Shown: piece by piece, positions 24,856 through 32,107 of the stretch
Numbering within the stretch: position 1 is the first letter of the stretch
Layout of the letters: every line of letters begins with the position of its first letter
Source of the DNA: Lentzea xinjiangensis
Lineage (GTDB): Bacteria; Actinomycetota; Actinomycetes; Mycobacteriales; Pseudonocardiaceae
Length of the DNA stretch: 64,000 nucleotides
Assembly (NCBI RefSeq): GCF_900110955.1
Contig: NZ_FOFR01000018.1
Span: 1 to 64,000, forward strand
Direction: 5' to 3'
Translations under genes and position numbers: made by a program
Notes under the pieces: generated by a model
Database searches by the model: none
What the model was told of the DNA's origin: nothing
Seen by the model: the letters and a program-made list of their open reading frames with translations, nothing else

Positions 24856-25460
24856 TCGAGATCGCGCCGGGGGTGTTCGTCCGCCGCCACACCGAGCTGG
24901 ACCTGACGCTCGGCCTCATCACCGGATCAGGTGATTCTCTGGTGGTGGACGCCGGCCTGGACCCGGTGTTCGCGCGCGCGGCGCGTCCCTCGCGGATCGT
25001 GTTGACGCACAACCACTTCGACCACGTCCTCGCGACGGAGGCGTTCTTGCCGTGCGAGGTCTGGGCGCACGAGGACTGCGTGGTCGACGGCCGCGTGCTC
25101 GACGAACGCGCGAAGTACTACGACGACCCGTTCGAAGGCACTCTCGTCGCGCCCACGCACACGTTCCGCGAGAGCGTGACGCTCGACGTCGGCGGGCGCC
25201 GCGTCGACCTGCACCACTTCGGTCCCGCGCACACCTCGCACGACGTGGTCGTGCACGTGCCGGACGCGGGTGTGGTGTTCGCGGGCGACCTCGTGGAGGA
25301 GGGCGCCGAGCCGCAGGCGGGCCCGGACGCCACGCCGTCGAACTGGCGCGCCGTCCTCGACCGGGTGCTGGCGCTGGGGCCGCGGGTCGTCGTACCGGGT
25401 CACGGGAACCCGGTCGACGCCCGGTTCGTGCGGGAGATGGCTATCCCGGCGGCCACGTGA
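24852..25460 (+). CDS. MBL-fold metallo-hydrolase
   Basis: 202-residue metallo-beta-lactamase-fold hydrolase. The metal motif THNHFDH supplies H53, H55, D57 and H58, with further ligands in FGPAHTSHD (about 121-129), AGDLV and VPGHG. Substrate unknown; the small size suits a glyoxalase II-like or phosphodiesterase-like activity. The four-base overlap with the ComB-like gene shows they are co-translated and may act in one pathway. Confidence 0.85.
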   Translation: MIEIAPGVFVRRHTELDLTLGLITGSGDSLVVDAGLDPVFARAARPSRIVLTHNHFDHVLATEAFLPCEVWAHEDCVVDGRVLDERAKYYDDPFEGTLVAPTHTFRESVTLDVGGRRVDLHHFGPAHTSHDVVVHVPDAGVVFAGDLVEEGAEPQAGPDATPSNWRAVLDRVLALGPRVVVPGHGNPVDARFVREMAIPAAT

Positions 25461-25776
25461 GAGCGCGTCCACCGAGGACGTGGCAGTGCACGTGGAAGAC
25501 GGTCTGGCCGCCGTCGCGGCCGGTGTTGAACACGAGCCGGTAGCCGGAGGAGTCGATCCCCTCGGACTTCGCGACCTGGTGCGCGGTGGCGAGGACCTGC
25601 CCCGCGAGCGCCGGGTCGAGGTCCCCGACGGCCTGGTGGTGCTCCTTGGGGATCACCAGGACGTGCGTGGGCGCCTTGGGGTCGATGTCGCGGAACGCGA
25701 GCGTCGTGTCGGTCTCCGTCACCACGGTCGCGGGGATCTCACCGGCGACGATGCGGCAGAACAGGCAGTCGGTCAC
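25441..25776 (-). CDS. HIT family protein (histidine triad hydrolase)
   Basis: 111-residue purine-nucleotide hydrolase or transferase of the histidine triad type, likely acting on AMP conjugates. The triad HVHCHVL is at 95-101 with H95, H97 and H99, and C4/C7 in CLFCRIV are typical of HinT-like proteins. GTG 25776 is chosen because the family begins at this point. Convergent with the MBL gene, overlapping it by 20 bases. Confidence 0.92.
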   Translation of the reverse strand: MTDCLFCRIVAGEIPATVVTETDTTLAFRDIDPKAPTHVLVIPKEHHQAVGDLDPALAGQVLATAHQVAKSEGIDSSGYRLVFNTGRDGGQTVFHVHCHVLGGRALTWPPG

Positions 25777-25854
25777 ACCGGCATCGTATTGGTACCGGCT
25801 ATTGGTCCCGTTGGACTCTGTTGCCAGGGCCCGGCGGCGTTGAACCATGGCCGG

Positions 25855-25971
25855 GTGAAGGGCACCAAGCTGCTGGTCGTCGTCCGGTGCCTCATCAGCT
25901 TCGCGATCGGGGTGCTGCTCGTGGTGCTCGCGATCCGCTTCGGTGAGGCGCTCTGGCGCGCGGTGCAGTAG
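25855..25971 (+). CDS. Tiny single-pass membrane protein
   Basis: 38 residues: a basic start (VKGTKLL), one hydrophobic helix (VVVRCLISFAIGVLLVVLAI) and a short tail RFGEALWRAVQ. The composition is right for a membrane microprotein and the GTG has GG-rich sequence upstream, but so short a frame could arise by chance. No function known. Confidence 0.4.
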   Translation: MKGTKLLVVVRCLISFAIGVLLVVLAIRFGEALWRAVQ

Positions 25972-25975
25972 TTCC

Positions 25976-26311
25976 TCAGTGGACGAAGCAGAACTCGTTG
26001 CCCTCCGGGTCGCGCATGACCTGGAAGCTGCCCTGCCCGTCGGTGACGACCACGCCCTCCCTGCTCGCCCCGAGGCTCACCGCTCTCACGACCGCGGCTT
26101 CGATGTCATCGGCCTCGAAGTCCAGGTGCAGCCGGTTCTTCACGTCCTTGCGCTCCGGCACGGGCTGGAACGACATCCGCACGCCACCGGGTGTGTCGAC
26201 GTGCGCCCACCCGAGCTCGCGGTGCACCGGTTCGGCGCCGAGCAGTTCCGCCCAGAACCGCACGAGCCGGCCGGGGTCGTTGCTGTCGATGACGATCTGC
26301 CGCAGTCTCAC
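25976..26311 (-). CDS. VOC/glyoxalase-like domain protein
   Basis: 111-residue vicinal-oxygen-chelate fold protein. Beta-alpha-beta pattern starts LRQIVIDSNDPGRLVRFWAELLG; the second half ends FQVMRDPEGNEFCFVH, the usual glyoxalase/bleomycin-resistance signature with acidic metal ligand E105. Function not assigned; such proteins are often dioxygenases, isomerases or drug-binding proteins. Its GTG overlaps the stop of the upstream HxlR gene (GTGA). Confidence 0.87.
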   Translation of the reverse strand: MRLRQIVIDSNDPGRLVRFWAELLGAEPVHRELGWAHVDTPGGVRMSFQPVPERKDVKNRLHLDFEADDIEAAVVRAVSLGASREGVVVTDGQGSFQVMRDPEGNEFCFVH

Positions 26312-26607
26312 GTCTCCACCAGGTTTTCCCGGGCCCAGCCGCAGCACAGGTCGAGCAGTCCGAGCACCTTGCGCCCGTGGGCGGTCAGCTCGTACTCGAC
26401 CCGCGGCGGGTTCTCGTCGAACGCCTCGCGCGTCACCGTGCCGTCGCGTTCCATCGCCCGCAACGTCTCGGTGAGGACCTTGGGCGTCACCGGCAGCACC
26501 GCGCGCAGTTCGGTGAACCGCCGGCGGCCGTCCTGCAGTTGCCGCAGCACGTGCGCGGTCCACTTGTCACCGATGCGGTACGGCAGGTCGCCGTGCTGGC
26601 ATTCCAC
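26308..26607 (-). CDS. HxlR-family winged helix transcriptional regulator
   Basis: 99-residue regulator. The sequence ECQHGDLPYRIGDKWTAHVLRQL (from residue 2) contains the conserved GDKW of the HxlR DNA-binding domain, with RFTELRAVLPVTPKVLTETLRAMERDG as helix-turn-helix and wing. Start GTG 26607. It is transcribed away from the Rossmann-fold gene, as HxlR regulators usually are from their target, and is translationally coupled to the VOC gene. Confidence 0.88.
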   Translation of the reverse strand: MECQHGDLPYRIGDKWTAHVLRQLQDGRRRFTELRAVLPVTPKVLTETLRAMERDGTVTREAFDENPPRVEYELTAHGRKVLGLLDLCCGWARENLVET

Positions 26608-26664
26608 CTGCTCACCCCCGATATCGTTGCGGGAACCGGCAGGTGGCAGCCTACCTTCGCGCTC

Positions 26665-27219
26665 ATGGCGAAGATCGTTGTTTTCGGAGCGTCCGGCAGG
26701 GCCGGTTCGCGGATCGCGGCGGTGGCCCGGTCCCGCGGCCACGAGGTGACCGGGGTGGGGCGCGATCCCGGGGTGCAGGCGGCGGCGTCGGTGGCGGCGG
26801 GGTACGACGTGGCGGTGAGCGCGGTGGCGGACCTCGCGCGCGACCCGGCCGAGTTCTACGCGGAGGCGGCTCGCGCCCTGGTGTCGTCGGGGGTCGGCAG
26901 GATCGTGGTCGTGGGCATCTACCCGTTGCTGGAGACCTCGCCAGGGGTGCGCCTGGTCGACTCGCCGGACTTCCCGGCGGAGCACCGCCCGTTCTGCCTG
27001 GGGCACGCGGCGGGCGTGGAGGTGCTGGCCGCCTCGGAGGCGGACTGGGTGGTGCTGAGCCCCGCGGGGGACTTCGGCGGCGAAGCCACCGGCACCTACC
27101 GCCGAGCCGCGGTGGACCCGGGCAACCAACTGACCTACGAGGACTTCGCCCTGGCCGTGGTCGACGAAATCGACCACCCCACCCACCACCACACCCAAAT
27201 AGGCGTAGCCTCCGTGTGA
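26665..27219 (+). CDS. NAD(P)-binding Rossmann-fold protein (atypical SDR)
   Basis: 184-residue protein beginning MAKIVVFGASGRAGSRIAAVA; GASGRAG at 8-14 is the glycine-rich dinucleotide loop of the NmrA/atypical short-chain dehydrogenase group. It lacks the YxxxK pair, as many of these do. The divergent HxlR regulator and about 60-bp shared promoter suggest inducible expression, perhaps by a quinone or electrophile; this is inference. Confidence 0.87.
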   Translation: MAKIVVFGASGRAGSRIAAVARSRGHEVTGVGRDPGVQAAASVAAGYDVAVSAVADLARDPAEFYAEAARALVSSGVGRIVVVGIYPLLETSPGVRLVDSPDFPAEHRPFCLGHAAGVEVLAASEADWVVLSPAGDFGGEATGTYRRAAVDPGNQLTYEDFALAVVDEIDHPTHHHTQIGVASV

Positions 27220-27340
27220 GCCACACCACGTAAATGGCGGCCAGCTCCGGCTGGAGGGCCGGAACCGGCTGAGCCGGGCCTGGGCTTCGCGCCGAACGAA
27301 TGCGGCCGCCACACCGGTCTGCGACTCCACGTAACCCGAC

Positions 27341-27489
27341 CACGCGGATCACGTAACCGGATCACCCAACCCGACCACGCGGATCACGTAACCGGATCAC
27401 CCAACCCGACCACGCGGACCACGTAACCGGATCACCCAACCCGACCACGCGGACCACGTAACCGGATCACCTAACCCGACCACGCGGAT
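27341..27489. repeat. Tandem array of four 35-bp repeats plus a partial copy
   Basis: Units begin CACGCGGATCACGTAACC at 27341, 27376, 27411, 27446 and a partial one at 27481. Copies differ by one or two bases (GGATC or GGACC; CACCC or CACCT). There are no spacers, so it is not CRISPR. It sits 110 bp from tRNA-Gly and 250 bp from the prophage junction. Confidence 0.9.
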
Positions 27490-27495
27490 GGGGGT

Positions 27496-27540
27496 CCGGG
27501 GGCGAGCCCCCGGCTGGGGGTCTGGGGGCTCGGCCCCCAG
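27496..27540. terminator. Two GC-rich hairpins
   Basis: CCGGGGG/CCCCCGG (27496-27502, 27507-27513) and CTGGGGGC/GCCCCCAG (27522-27529, 27533-27540) form adjacent stems, followed by AGAAAAC. They can stop transcription from the Rossmann-fold gene or, on the other strand, from tRNA-Gly. Confidence 0.6.
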
Positions 27541-27602
27541 AGAAAACACGAGAGGCCGACGGGGTCTGCGCACTCCGCAGACACACGTCGGCCTCGGCCG
27601 CG

Positions 27603-27673
27603 AGCGGGCGACGGGAATCGAACCCGCGTAGCTAGTTTGGAAGACTAGGGCTCTACCATTGAGCTACGCCCGC
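27603..27673 (-). tRNA. tRNA-Gly (anticodon TCC)
   Basis: 71 nt on the minus strand. Acceptor GCGGGCG pairs with CGCCCGC, discriminator U. D arm, anticodon stem CTAGT/ACTAG around loop CTTCCAA (anticodon TCC) and a TTCGATT T-loop are all present. CCA is not encoded. Confidence 0.96.
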
Positions 27674-27733
27674 GTTGCCGCCCCTTGGGGCTGCGGTCAC
27701 CACTTTAGCGGAGGGCGGTAAGCTGGGTGCAAC

Positions 27734-27807
27734 CGGGGCGTGGCGCAGTTTGGTAGCGCACCCGCTTTGGGAGCGGGGGGTCGCAGGTTCAAATCCTGTC
27801 GCCCCGA
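27734..27807 (+). tRNA. tRNA-Pro (anticodon TGG); likely phage attachment target
   Basis: 74 nt. Acceptor CGGGGCG pairs with CGCCCCG, discriminator A. Anticodon stem CCCGC/GCGGG around TTTGGGA gives TGG, and TTCAAAT is the T-loop. The tyrosine integrase lies 92 bp downstream in the same orientation, the standard arrangement for a tRNA attB, and integration has kept the tRNA intact. Confidence 0.96.
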
Positions 27808-27810
27808 TTG
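27778..27810. other. Candidate left attachment site (attL)
   Basis: The anticodon-to-3'-end part of tRNA-Pro is where tyrosine integrases of this kind recombine. The core sequence cannot be fixed because the duplicate copy (attR) is not in the window. Confidence 0.4.
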
Positions 27811-27812
27811 AG

Positions 27813-27845
27813 AGCCCTGACCTGCAACTACAGCGGGTCAGGGCT
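27813..27845 (+). terminator. Terminator after tRNA-Pro
   Basis: AGCCCTGACC (27813-27822) and its complement (27836-27845) form a 10-bp stem with a 13-nt loop followed by TTT. It ends the tRNA transcript before the integrase gene. Confidence 0.75.
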
Positions 27846-27898
27846 TTCCCATAGGTGAGCACAGGGCTCGGTGACACCCCAACTGGAGAGTCACGACC

Positions 27899-28837
27899 AT
27901 GCCCGAACAGCCAACCCCGCACGGCTGGGAAAGCCTCATCCGCGAATGGGTCATCTCCCTCCGCGCCGGCCGGAAATCCAAGCGCACCATCGAGGTCTAC
28001 GAACGAGCCGCGCTGTTCCTCGCGCGCTGGCTCGCCGACAACGACCTCGACCTCGCGCCCGACGAGATCGAACGCCAACACGTCGAGCAGTACTTTGCCG
28101 ACCTCAACGAGCGCACCAGCCCCGGCAACGCCCACACCAACTACCGGTCGCTGCGGACCATGTTCCGGTGGATGGTCGACAACGAGGAGATCGCCCGGTC
28201 CCCGATGGACAAGGTGGCCGCGCCGATCCTCGACGAGAAGCCCGTCCCCACGCTCAGCGACGACCAGATCCGCGCACTGCTCGATCACTGGTCCGGCCGG
28301 GACATGGTCAGCCGACGCAACACCGCCATCATCCGCCTGCTCATGGACACCGGCTGTCGCCTCGGCGAGATCGCCAACCTCACCCTCGATGACGTCGACC
28401 GCGACCTCGAAGTGATCAGGGTGCTCGGCAAGGGCAACCGCGTCCGTGCGGTGCCGTTCGGGCCGTCCACCAACAAGGCCATCGGCCAGTACCTCCGCGT
28501 CCGCGAGCGCGAGCCGTGGGCCGCGCGAACCAACAAGCTGTGGCTCGCCGAACGCAACCGCGGGCCGCTGCAGCCCAACGGCAACGCCATCAAGCTCATG
28601 CTCCGGCGCACCGGCCACGCCCTCGGCATCGACCTCGCCGACGGCAAACACGTGCACGCGCACCGATTCCGCCACACCGCGGCGAAGGAGTGGCGCAAGA
28701 ACGGCGGCGACGTCGTCAGCATGAAACGGATCTTCGGCTGGAAGTCCGACGCCATGCCCGAGCGCTACGGCTCGGCGGCCGCCGACGAGATCGCCCAGCA
28801 GCACCACCGCGAGCTCGGACTGGGGGAGCGGCTGTGA
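27899..28837 (+). CDS. int: Tyrosine recombinase / phage integrase
   Basis: 312-residue XerC-like site-specific recombinase that would integrate and excise the prophage at tRNA-Pro. The N-terminal SAM-like DNA-binding domain covers about 10-105 and the catalytic domain 117-300. Catalytic residues are R154 (TGCRLGE), K178, H255 and R258 in HRFRHT, W281 and nucleophile Y290 in PERYG. ATG 27899. The following gene begins in its last codons. Confidence 0.94.
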   Translation: MPEQPTPHGWESLIREWVISLRAGRKSKRTIEVYERAALFLARWLADNDLDLAPDEIERQHVEQYFADLNERTSPGNAHTNYRSLRTMFRWMVDNEEIARSPMDKVAAPILDEKPVPTLSDDQIRALLDHWSGRDMVSRRNTAIIRLLMDTGCRLGEIANLTLDDVDRDLEVIRVLGKGNRVRAVPFGPSTNKAIGQYLRVREREPWAARTNKLWLAERNRGPLQPNGNAIKLMLRRTGHALGIDLADGKHVHAHRFRHTAAKEWRKNGGDVVSMKRIFGWKSDAMPERYGSAAADEIAQQHHRELGLGERL

Positions 28838-29118
28838 ACCAGGCCGACGACGCTGTCGCGAACTGCAAGCTGAACCAAGAGCGGATCTTCCCCGCCAGTC
28901 GGGTGCTCTTCTGTGACCGCTGCGGTCACGCAACCGGTGGCGAATACGGACACTTCTCCGGCTGGTGCAAGCAGGCGGGGGGCTTCAAGAGCCCGCACTT
29001 CTGCTGCCCTGCGTCCTGCGAGCTCCAGGATGGTGTCGAGATGTCAGCGAATGCGCCGTGTCATCCGGCTTCAGAAGACATCGCGAGGTGGGCAATCGCC
29101 AGAGACGAGGAACGCTGA
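28834..29118 (+). CDS. Small cysteine-rich protein, possible zinc ribbon
   Basis: 94 residues, no recognised family. Cysteines cluster as FCDRCGH, then SGWC, CC and C (residues about 27-66), suggesting one zinc site; the rest is polar. The GTG overlaps the integrase stop (GTGA), so it is coupled to int. Position next to int suggests an excision or regulatory accessory, but that is only context. Confidence 0.6.
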   Translation: MNQADDAVANCKLNQERIFPASRVLFCDRCGHATGGEYGHFSGWCKQAGGFKSPHFCCPASCELQDGVEMSANAPCHPASEDIARWAIARDEER

Positions 29119-29159
29119 CACCGGCCTTATCGGTGACACGGGAGCGCTGTGCTCGGGTC

Positions 29160-29420
29160 ATGGAGATGACCCCCGCACAGCGCTCCCTTCGTGCCCGCGT
29201 CGCCGCGCACACCTCGTGGGCCAACACCAGCGACCGCGGCGCACGCACCTCGAAGGCGCGCCAGGCCGCGATGGACCGGTTCGAGAAGCTCGTCGACCCG
29301 GACGGCGTCCTGCCGCTGGAGGAACGCCAGCAGCGCGCGGCATCGGCGCGAACAGCCCACTACCTGAAGATGGCCGCGGCGAGCGCGGCGGCGCGGCGAG
29401 CGAAGAGTCGGAAGTCCTAG
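29160..29420 (+). CDS. Actinobacterial mobile-element protein of unknown function
   Basis: 86-residue basic, helical protein with the core RFEKLVDPDGVLPLEERQQRAASARTAHYLKMA. Similar short proteins, with the same DPDGxLxxEER motif, are frequent in Streptomyces chromosomes and plasmids, but no function is known. ATG 29160. Confidence 0.7.
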   Translation: MEMTPAQRSLRARVAAHTSWANTSDRGARTSKARQAAMDRFEKLVDPDGVLPLEERQQRAASARTAHYLKMAAASAAARRAKSRKS

Positions 29421-29635
29421 AGCGAGTCGGCCTCAACGAGGCTGATGCAGGCAAAGCACCGCACTGCGGCGACCTGGTCGCGTTCGGCGTTGAGGCGGAT
29501 CGCGTGGGCGGATACCGTCTTCTGGCACATCGCGACCCAGATCGGCGCGTCGTGGTTGCGCCAGCGATTGAACGCGTGTTCCGTGCCGCCGCCGACGTCG
29601 CGCCACACGTACATGGACACAACGTCGCCGTTCAC
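29417..29635 (-). CDS. Hypothetical protein
   Basis: 72 residues from the GTG at 29635; an upstream TTG at 29677 would add 14. The segment HAFNRWRNHDAPIWVAMCQKTVSAHA with C...C spacing resembles the short phage/host proteins that read out a WxxxHAF...CG metal motif, but the family is not certain. Overlaps the previous gene's stop tail to tail. Confidence 0.5.
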   Translation of the reverse strand: MNGDVVSMYVWRDVGGGTEHAFNRWRNHDAPIWVAMCQKTVSAHAIRLNAERDQVAAVRCFACISLVEADSL

Positions 29636-29661
29636 GGTACGCAAACCCCCAGCCGCTTTGC

Positions 29662-29681
29662 GTAGTTGCTTTTGCAACTAC
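29662..29681. promoter_or_regulatory. Perfect inverted repeat in the left arm
   Basis: GTAGTTGC (29662-29669), spacer TTTT, and complement GCAACTAC (29674-29681). It stands in a locally AT-rich stretch upstream of the minus-strand hypothetical gene at 29417. It may be an operator or an integrase arm-site. Confidence 0.45.
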
Positions 29682-29811
29682 CGACTACTACGTATAACGG
29701 GCAGAAAGCTCACGAGAAAGTGCGCCAATCGGGCGAAACCTGCCGCGATGACGCTGACACCGGAGGCCGTCCTTCGCGGCCTCGACGGGCCTTCTCTCGT
29801 GCGTTCGTCGG

Positions 29812-30075
29812 CTACATCTCCGCGAGGTAGACGCCGAGCTCCTGCTGTGCGATGAACACCGTGCTGCCGAAGCTGCCAGCGCTGTCGATTACGGCCCTGA
29901 TTGCGTCAATCGCCCGCAGGGCCGCGGGGCTCTCCGCCCCGGCGAACACGCTGACCGCGCGCGGGAAGACCTCGTACTCGACCTCGCGGGTGATCGCGTC
30001 GGTCCGGCTGCTCAGTTCGCCCAGAACGTCCTGCAGCGCCCGAACCTCCGCGGCGATCTCCTGAAAGCTGCTCAC
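29812..30075 (-). CDS. Small helical protein, unknown function
   Basis: 87 residues, predicted all-helical and weakly coiled-coil at the N-terminus (FQEIAAEVRALQDVLGELSSRTDAITREVE). Start GTG 30075 overlaps the stop of the next upstream gene by four bases. It is the last gene of a five-gene minus-strand run of accessory genes. Confidence 0.65.
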   Translation of the reverse strand: MSSFQEIAAEVRALQDVLGELSSRTDAITREVEYEVFPRAVSVFAGAESPAALRAIDAIRAVIDSAGSFGSTVFIAQQELGVYLAEM

Positions 30076-30263
30076 CCGTCAGATTCGTCTTCCGTGACCG
30101 GCTGCACGTACTGGCGTGGCGTGAGCGTGTCGGCCCAGAAGGCAACGAGGTCGCCGGACTGGGCCCCGGCGAGCAGGTGTCGCGGTCCCGCGTCCGGATC
30201 GGCGGTCGGCCACCGCCAGCCCTCGCGGGCGACGAGCTCGGCGACCGTCACCTCCTGGTCCAC
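30072..30263 (-). CDS. Small acidic hypothetical protein
   Basis: 63 residues with the core TVAELVAREGWRWPTADPDAGPRHLL and an acidic tail. No motif or family that I recognise. Start GTG 30263; overlapping starts and stops with its neighbours show translational coupling. Confidence 0.6.
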   Translation of the reverse strand: MDQEVTVAELVAREGWRWPTADPDAGPRHLLAGAQSGDLVAFWADTLTPRQYVQPVTEDESDG

Positions 30264-30466
30264 CGGTTCGCCTTCGTGACGGGGTCGACGGGCGCGTCCA
30301 GTGGACAGCCCACGGACTCGTCGACCTGCCGGTGAGTCTCGTCGGACTCCGCCGGCCGCGTGAAAACGCGACCACAAGCGCCGCAGCGACGCGACTCCGA
30401 CCGGCCCTCACGGGCGGGAGCGGAAAGCGTTGGGGTAGTGGTTCCCCAGACGACATCTTCAGCCAT
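30248..30466 (-). CDS. Small protein with a single CxxC knuckle
   Basis: 72 residues. CGACGRVFTR at about 31-40 is a zinc-knuckle-like pair, then a polar tail. ATG 30466 is preferred over GTG 30475 because AGGAC is the correct distance upstream. Function unknown. Confidence 0.6.
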   Translation of the reverse strand: MAEDVVWGTTTPTLSAPAREGRSESRRCGACGRVFTRPAESDETHRQVDESVGCPLDAPVDPVTKANRWTRR

Positions 30467-30481
30467 GACCTGCACGTCCTT

Positions 30482-30778
30482 TCATGACGCCCGCTTCGCG
30501 TGGGTCGCAGCGGCGGCCGGGTCGGGGGCGCCGGCCGCCGCCGCGTTCTGGGGCTGGCCGACCTCGGATGGGGACGGGTCGGCCAGCCTGCGTGCCGCGG
30601 CCGCCGCGCCCGCGGCCACGGCAGTCCATTCCGCCTGGTGCGCCGCCAGCAGGGCCCGCGCGCGGCGCGTCTGTCGCCGCGCCTGCAGCTTCCGGACGAG
30701 CGGGACCAGGGCCGCAACGATCGCGAGCAGCGCCACGAAAGCCATCGTCGTCAGCACGGTGATCACGCCTGGGTCCAC
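30482..30778 (-). CDS. Small membrane-anchored protein
   Basis: 98 residues. The N-terminal helix ITVLTTMAFVALLAIVAALVPLV spans the membrane, followed by an arginine-rich stretch and an alanine/proline-rich cytoplasmic tail. GTG 30778 has GGGAGG six bases upstream. First gene of the leftward accessory run. A membrane-localised exclusion or defence role is possible but not shown. Confidence 0.65.
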   Translation of the reverse strand: MDPGVITVLTTMAFVALLAIVAALVPLVRKLQARRQTRRARALLAAHQAEWTAVAAGAAAAARRLADPSPSEVGQPQNAAAAGAPDPAAAATHAKRAS

Positions 30779-30913
30779 AACGCACCTCCCGGTCAGGGGA
30801 GCGGCGAGCCGGGCTCGGGGGACCTGACCCGGCTCACCGCCCAGGCGCTGATGCCGCCGGCACATCCGACGCAACTCGGAAAGCGGCGAAGCGCCCGATA
30901 GCCACAGTACAAG

Positions 30914-30925
30914 TGCACATGTGCA
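30914..30925. promoter_or_regulatory. Palindrome in the divergent promoter of the left arm
   Basis: TGCACATGTGCA is a 12-bp perfect palindrome in the 231-bp gap between the leftward accessory genes and the Scr1-like regulator. It is the best operator candidate for autoregulation of this switch region. Confidence 0.5.
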
Positions 30926-31009
30926 GATAGCGATTCTCCGATTGGGGGATTCGTACGTCACCCTGAGTCGGGGGAGGATGAACCCAGCCGATCAACGAAG
31001 GAGGCAGTC

Positions 31010-31867
31010 GTGGCCACCGCCAACCCGCTGCGCGTCGAGCTCGGACAGCGCCTGCGCGCGCTCCGGGAAGCGGCAGGAGTGAAGACCGCCGCGGTCGACA
31101 GCGACGAGGTGCTGGGCTGGTACCCCGGCAAGACCTCGAAGGTCGAGACCGGCACGCGGGTGCCCGGCGACGCCGAGATCCACCGGCTCGGCACGCTCTA
31201 CGGCATCACCGACGCCCAGCTCGCCGACCTCAAGGCACTCGCTCGAGGTGCCCGCAAGCGCACTCGGATGCCGCACGTCGCCGACTTCGCCCGCAGCTAC
31301 GTTCTGCTCGAGCAAGAAGCCGAAGCGGTCGACTACCACGACGCCGAACTGATCCCCGCAGTGCTTCAGGCGCCCGGCTACGCTCGAGACCTCCTGTCAC
31401 AGGTCAGCCACGACGACCTCGAGGTCCGCGTAGCCGAACGCCTCGAGCGCGGACGTCTGCTCTCGAGCGCCAACGCCCCACGCTTCCGCGCCATTCTCGG
31501 TGAAGCAGCACTTCACCGGCAGCCTCGAGACCGCGCCGCGGCGCTCGAGCAACTCGAACGCCTGCTCGAGTACTGCACCGCAGACCAGGCCGACGAGACT
31601 CGAGGTCTTCGGATCCTGCCGTTCGACGTCGGCCTGCACCCGGTGGTCGGCGTCGGATTCACGATCGTGCGCCTGTCCTCCCCTGCGATCACACGCGTCT
31701 ACCTCGAGGGCGCGACCGCCGCCACCTACCTGCACGAGCCGGCCGAGACGGACGTCTACGCCTCGAGGTTCGAACGCTTGCGGGCGCTGGCGGCTGACCG
31801 GGGCGCATCTGCGACCCTCCTTCGTAGGCACATCCAGCAACTCGAGCACCGGAGAAGGAATGGGTAA
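31010..31867 (+). CDS. Helix-turn-helix regulator with DUF5753 (Scr1 family)
   Basis: 285-residue XRE-type DNA-binding protein. Residues 7-65 form the helix-turn-helix (LRVELGQRLRALREAAGVKT ... KTSKVETGTRVP), and DUF5753 fills the remainder, as in Scr1/WhiJ-like regulators of Streptomyces. GTG 31010 has GGAGG nearby. The gene pairs with a DUF397 gene overlapping its stop. In this position it is the likely lysogeny repressor. Its 3' two-thirds contain most of the CTCGAG sites described in the findings, placed in several reading frames and using rare CGA and AGG arginine codons. Confidence 0.88.
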   Translation: MATANPLRVELGQRLRALREAAGVKTAAVDSDEVLGWYPGKTSKVETGTRVPGDAEIHRLGTLYGITDAQLADLKALARGARKRTRMPHVADFARSYVLLEQEAEAVDYHDAELIPAVLQAPGYARDLLSQVSHDDLEVRVAERLERGRLLSSANAPRFRAILGEAALHRQPRDRAAALEQLERLLEYCTADQADETRGLRILPFDVGLHPVVGVGFTIVRLSSPAITRVYLEGATAATYLHEPAETDVYASRFERLRALAADRGASATLLRRHIQQLEHRRRNG

Positions 31868-32054
31868 CAGGCACGCACCCGCATGGGGTGAGAGAAGGGT
31901 GAGCAGCTACTCGGACGGCGCGAACAACTGCCTCGAGGTCGCCCACTGCCGCCGGAAGGTCGGCCTGTGGGACACCAAGGACCGCGGGCTCGGACATCTC
32001 GAGTTCACGCTCGAGCAGTGGCAGTGGTTCGTGGACACCGCGAAGCGGAGCTGA
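31860..32054 (+). CDS. DUF397 protein
   Basis: 64-residue DUF397 protein: W9 and SSYSDGANNCLEVAH (about 15-29), then VGLWDTKDRGLGHLEFTLEQWQWF. Such proteins are encoded beside Scr1-type regulators in actinobacteria and are thought to counteract or cofactor them (shown for a few Streptomyces pairs). The ATG lies inside the stop region of the regulator gene, so the two are coupled. Confidence 0.85.
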   Translation: MGNRHAPAWGERRVSSYSDGANNCLEVAHCRRKVGLWDTKDRGLGHLEFTLEQWQWFVDTAKRS

Positions 32055-32068
32055 CCCGGAACGATGGA

Positions 32069-32097
32069 GGTCCCCGGCGCTGGTAGCGCCGGGGACC
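32069..32097. terminator. Bidirectional terminator between left arm and late genes
   Basis: GGTCCCCGGCGCT (32069-32081) and its complement (32085-32097) form a 13-bp perfect stem with a 3-nt loop, exactly between the DUF397 stop and the end of the minus-strand late operon. Confidence 0.9.
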
Positions 32098-32107
32098 GAC
32101 GCCGTTT

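Noticed and set aside
27341..27489. CRISPR-like array
   Set aside because: Units are head-to-tail with no spacers and no cas genes nearby.
27734..32054. Integrative conjugative element of the actinobacterial type
   Set aside because: No FtsK/TraB translocase or plasmid Rep is present, and phage structural genes follow without a break.
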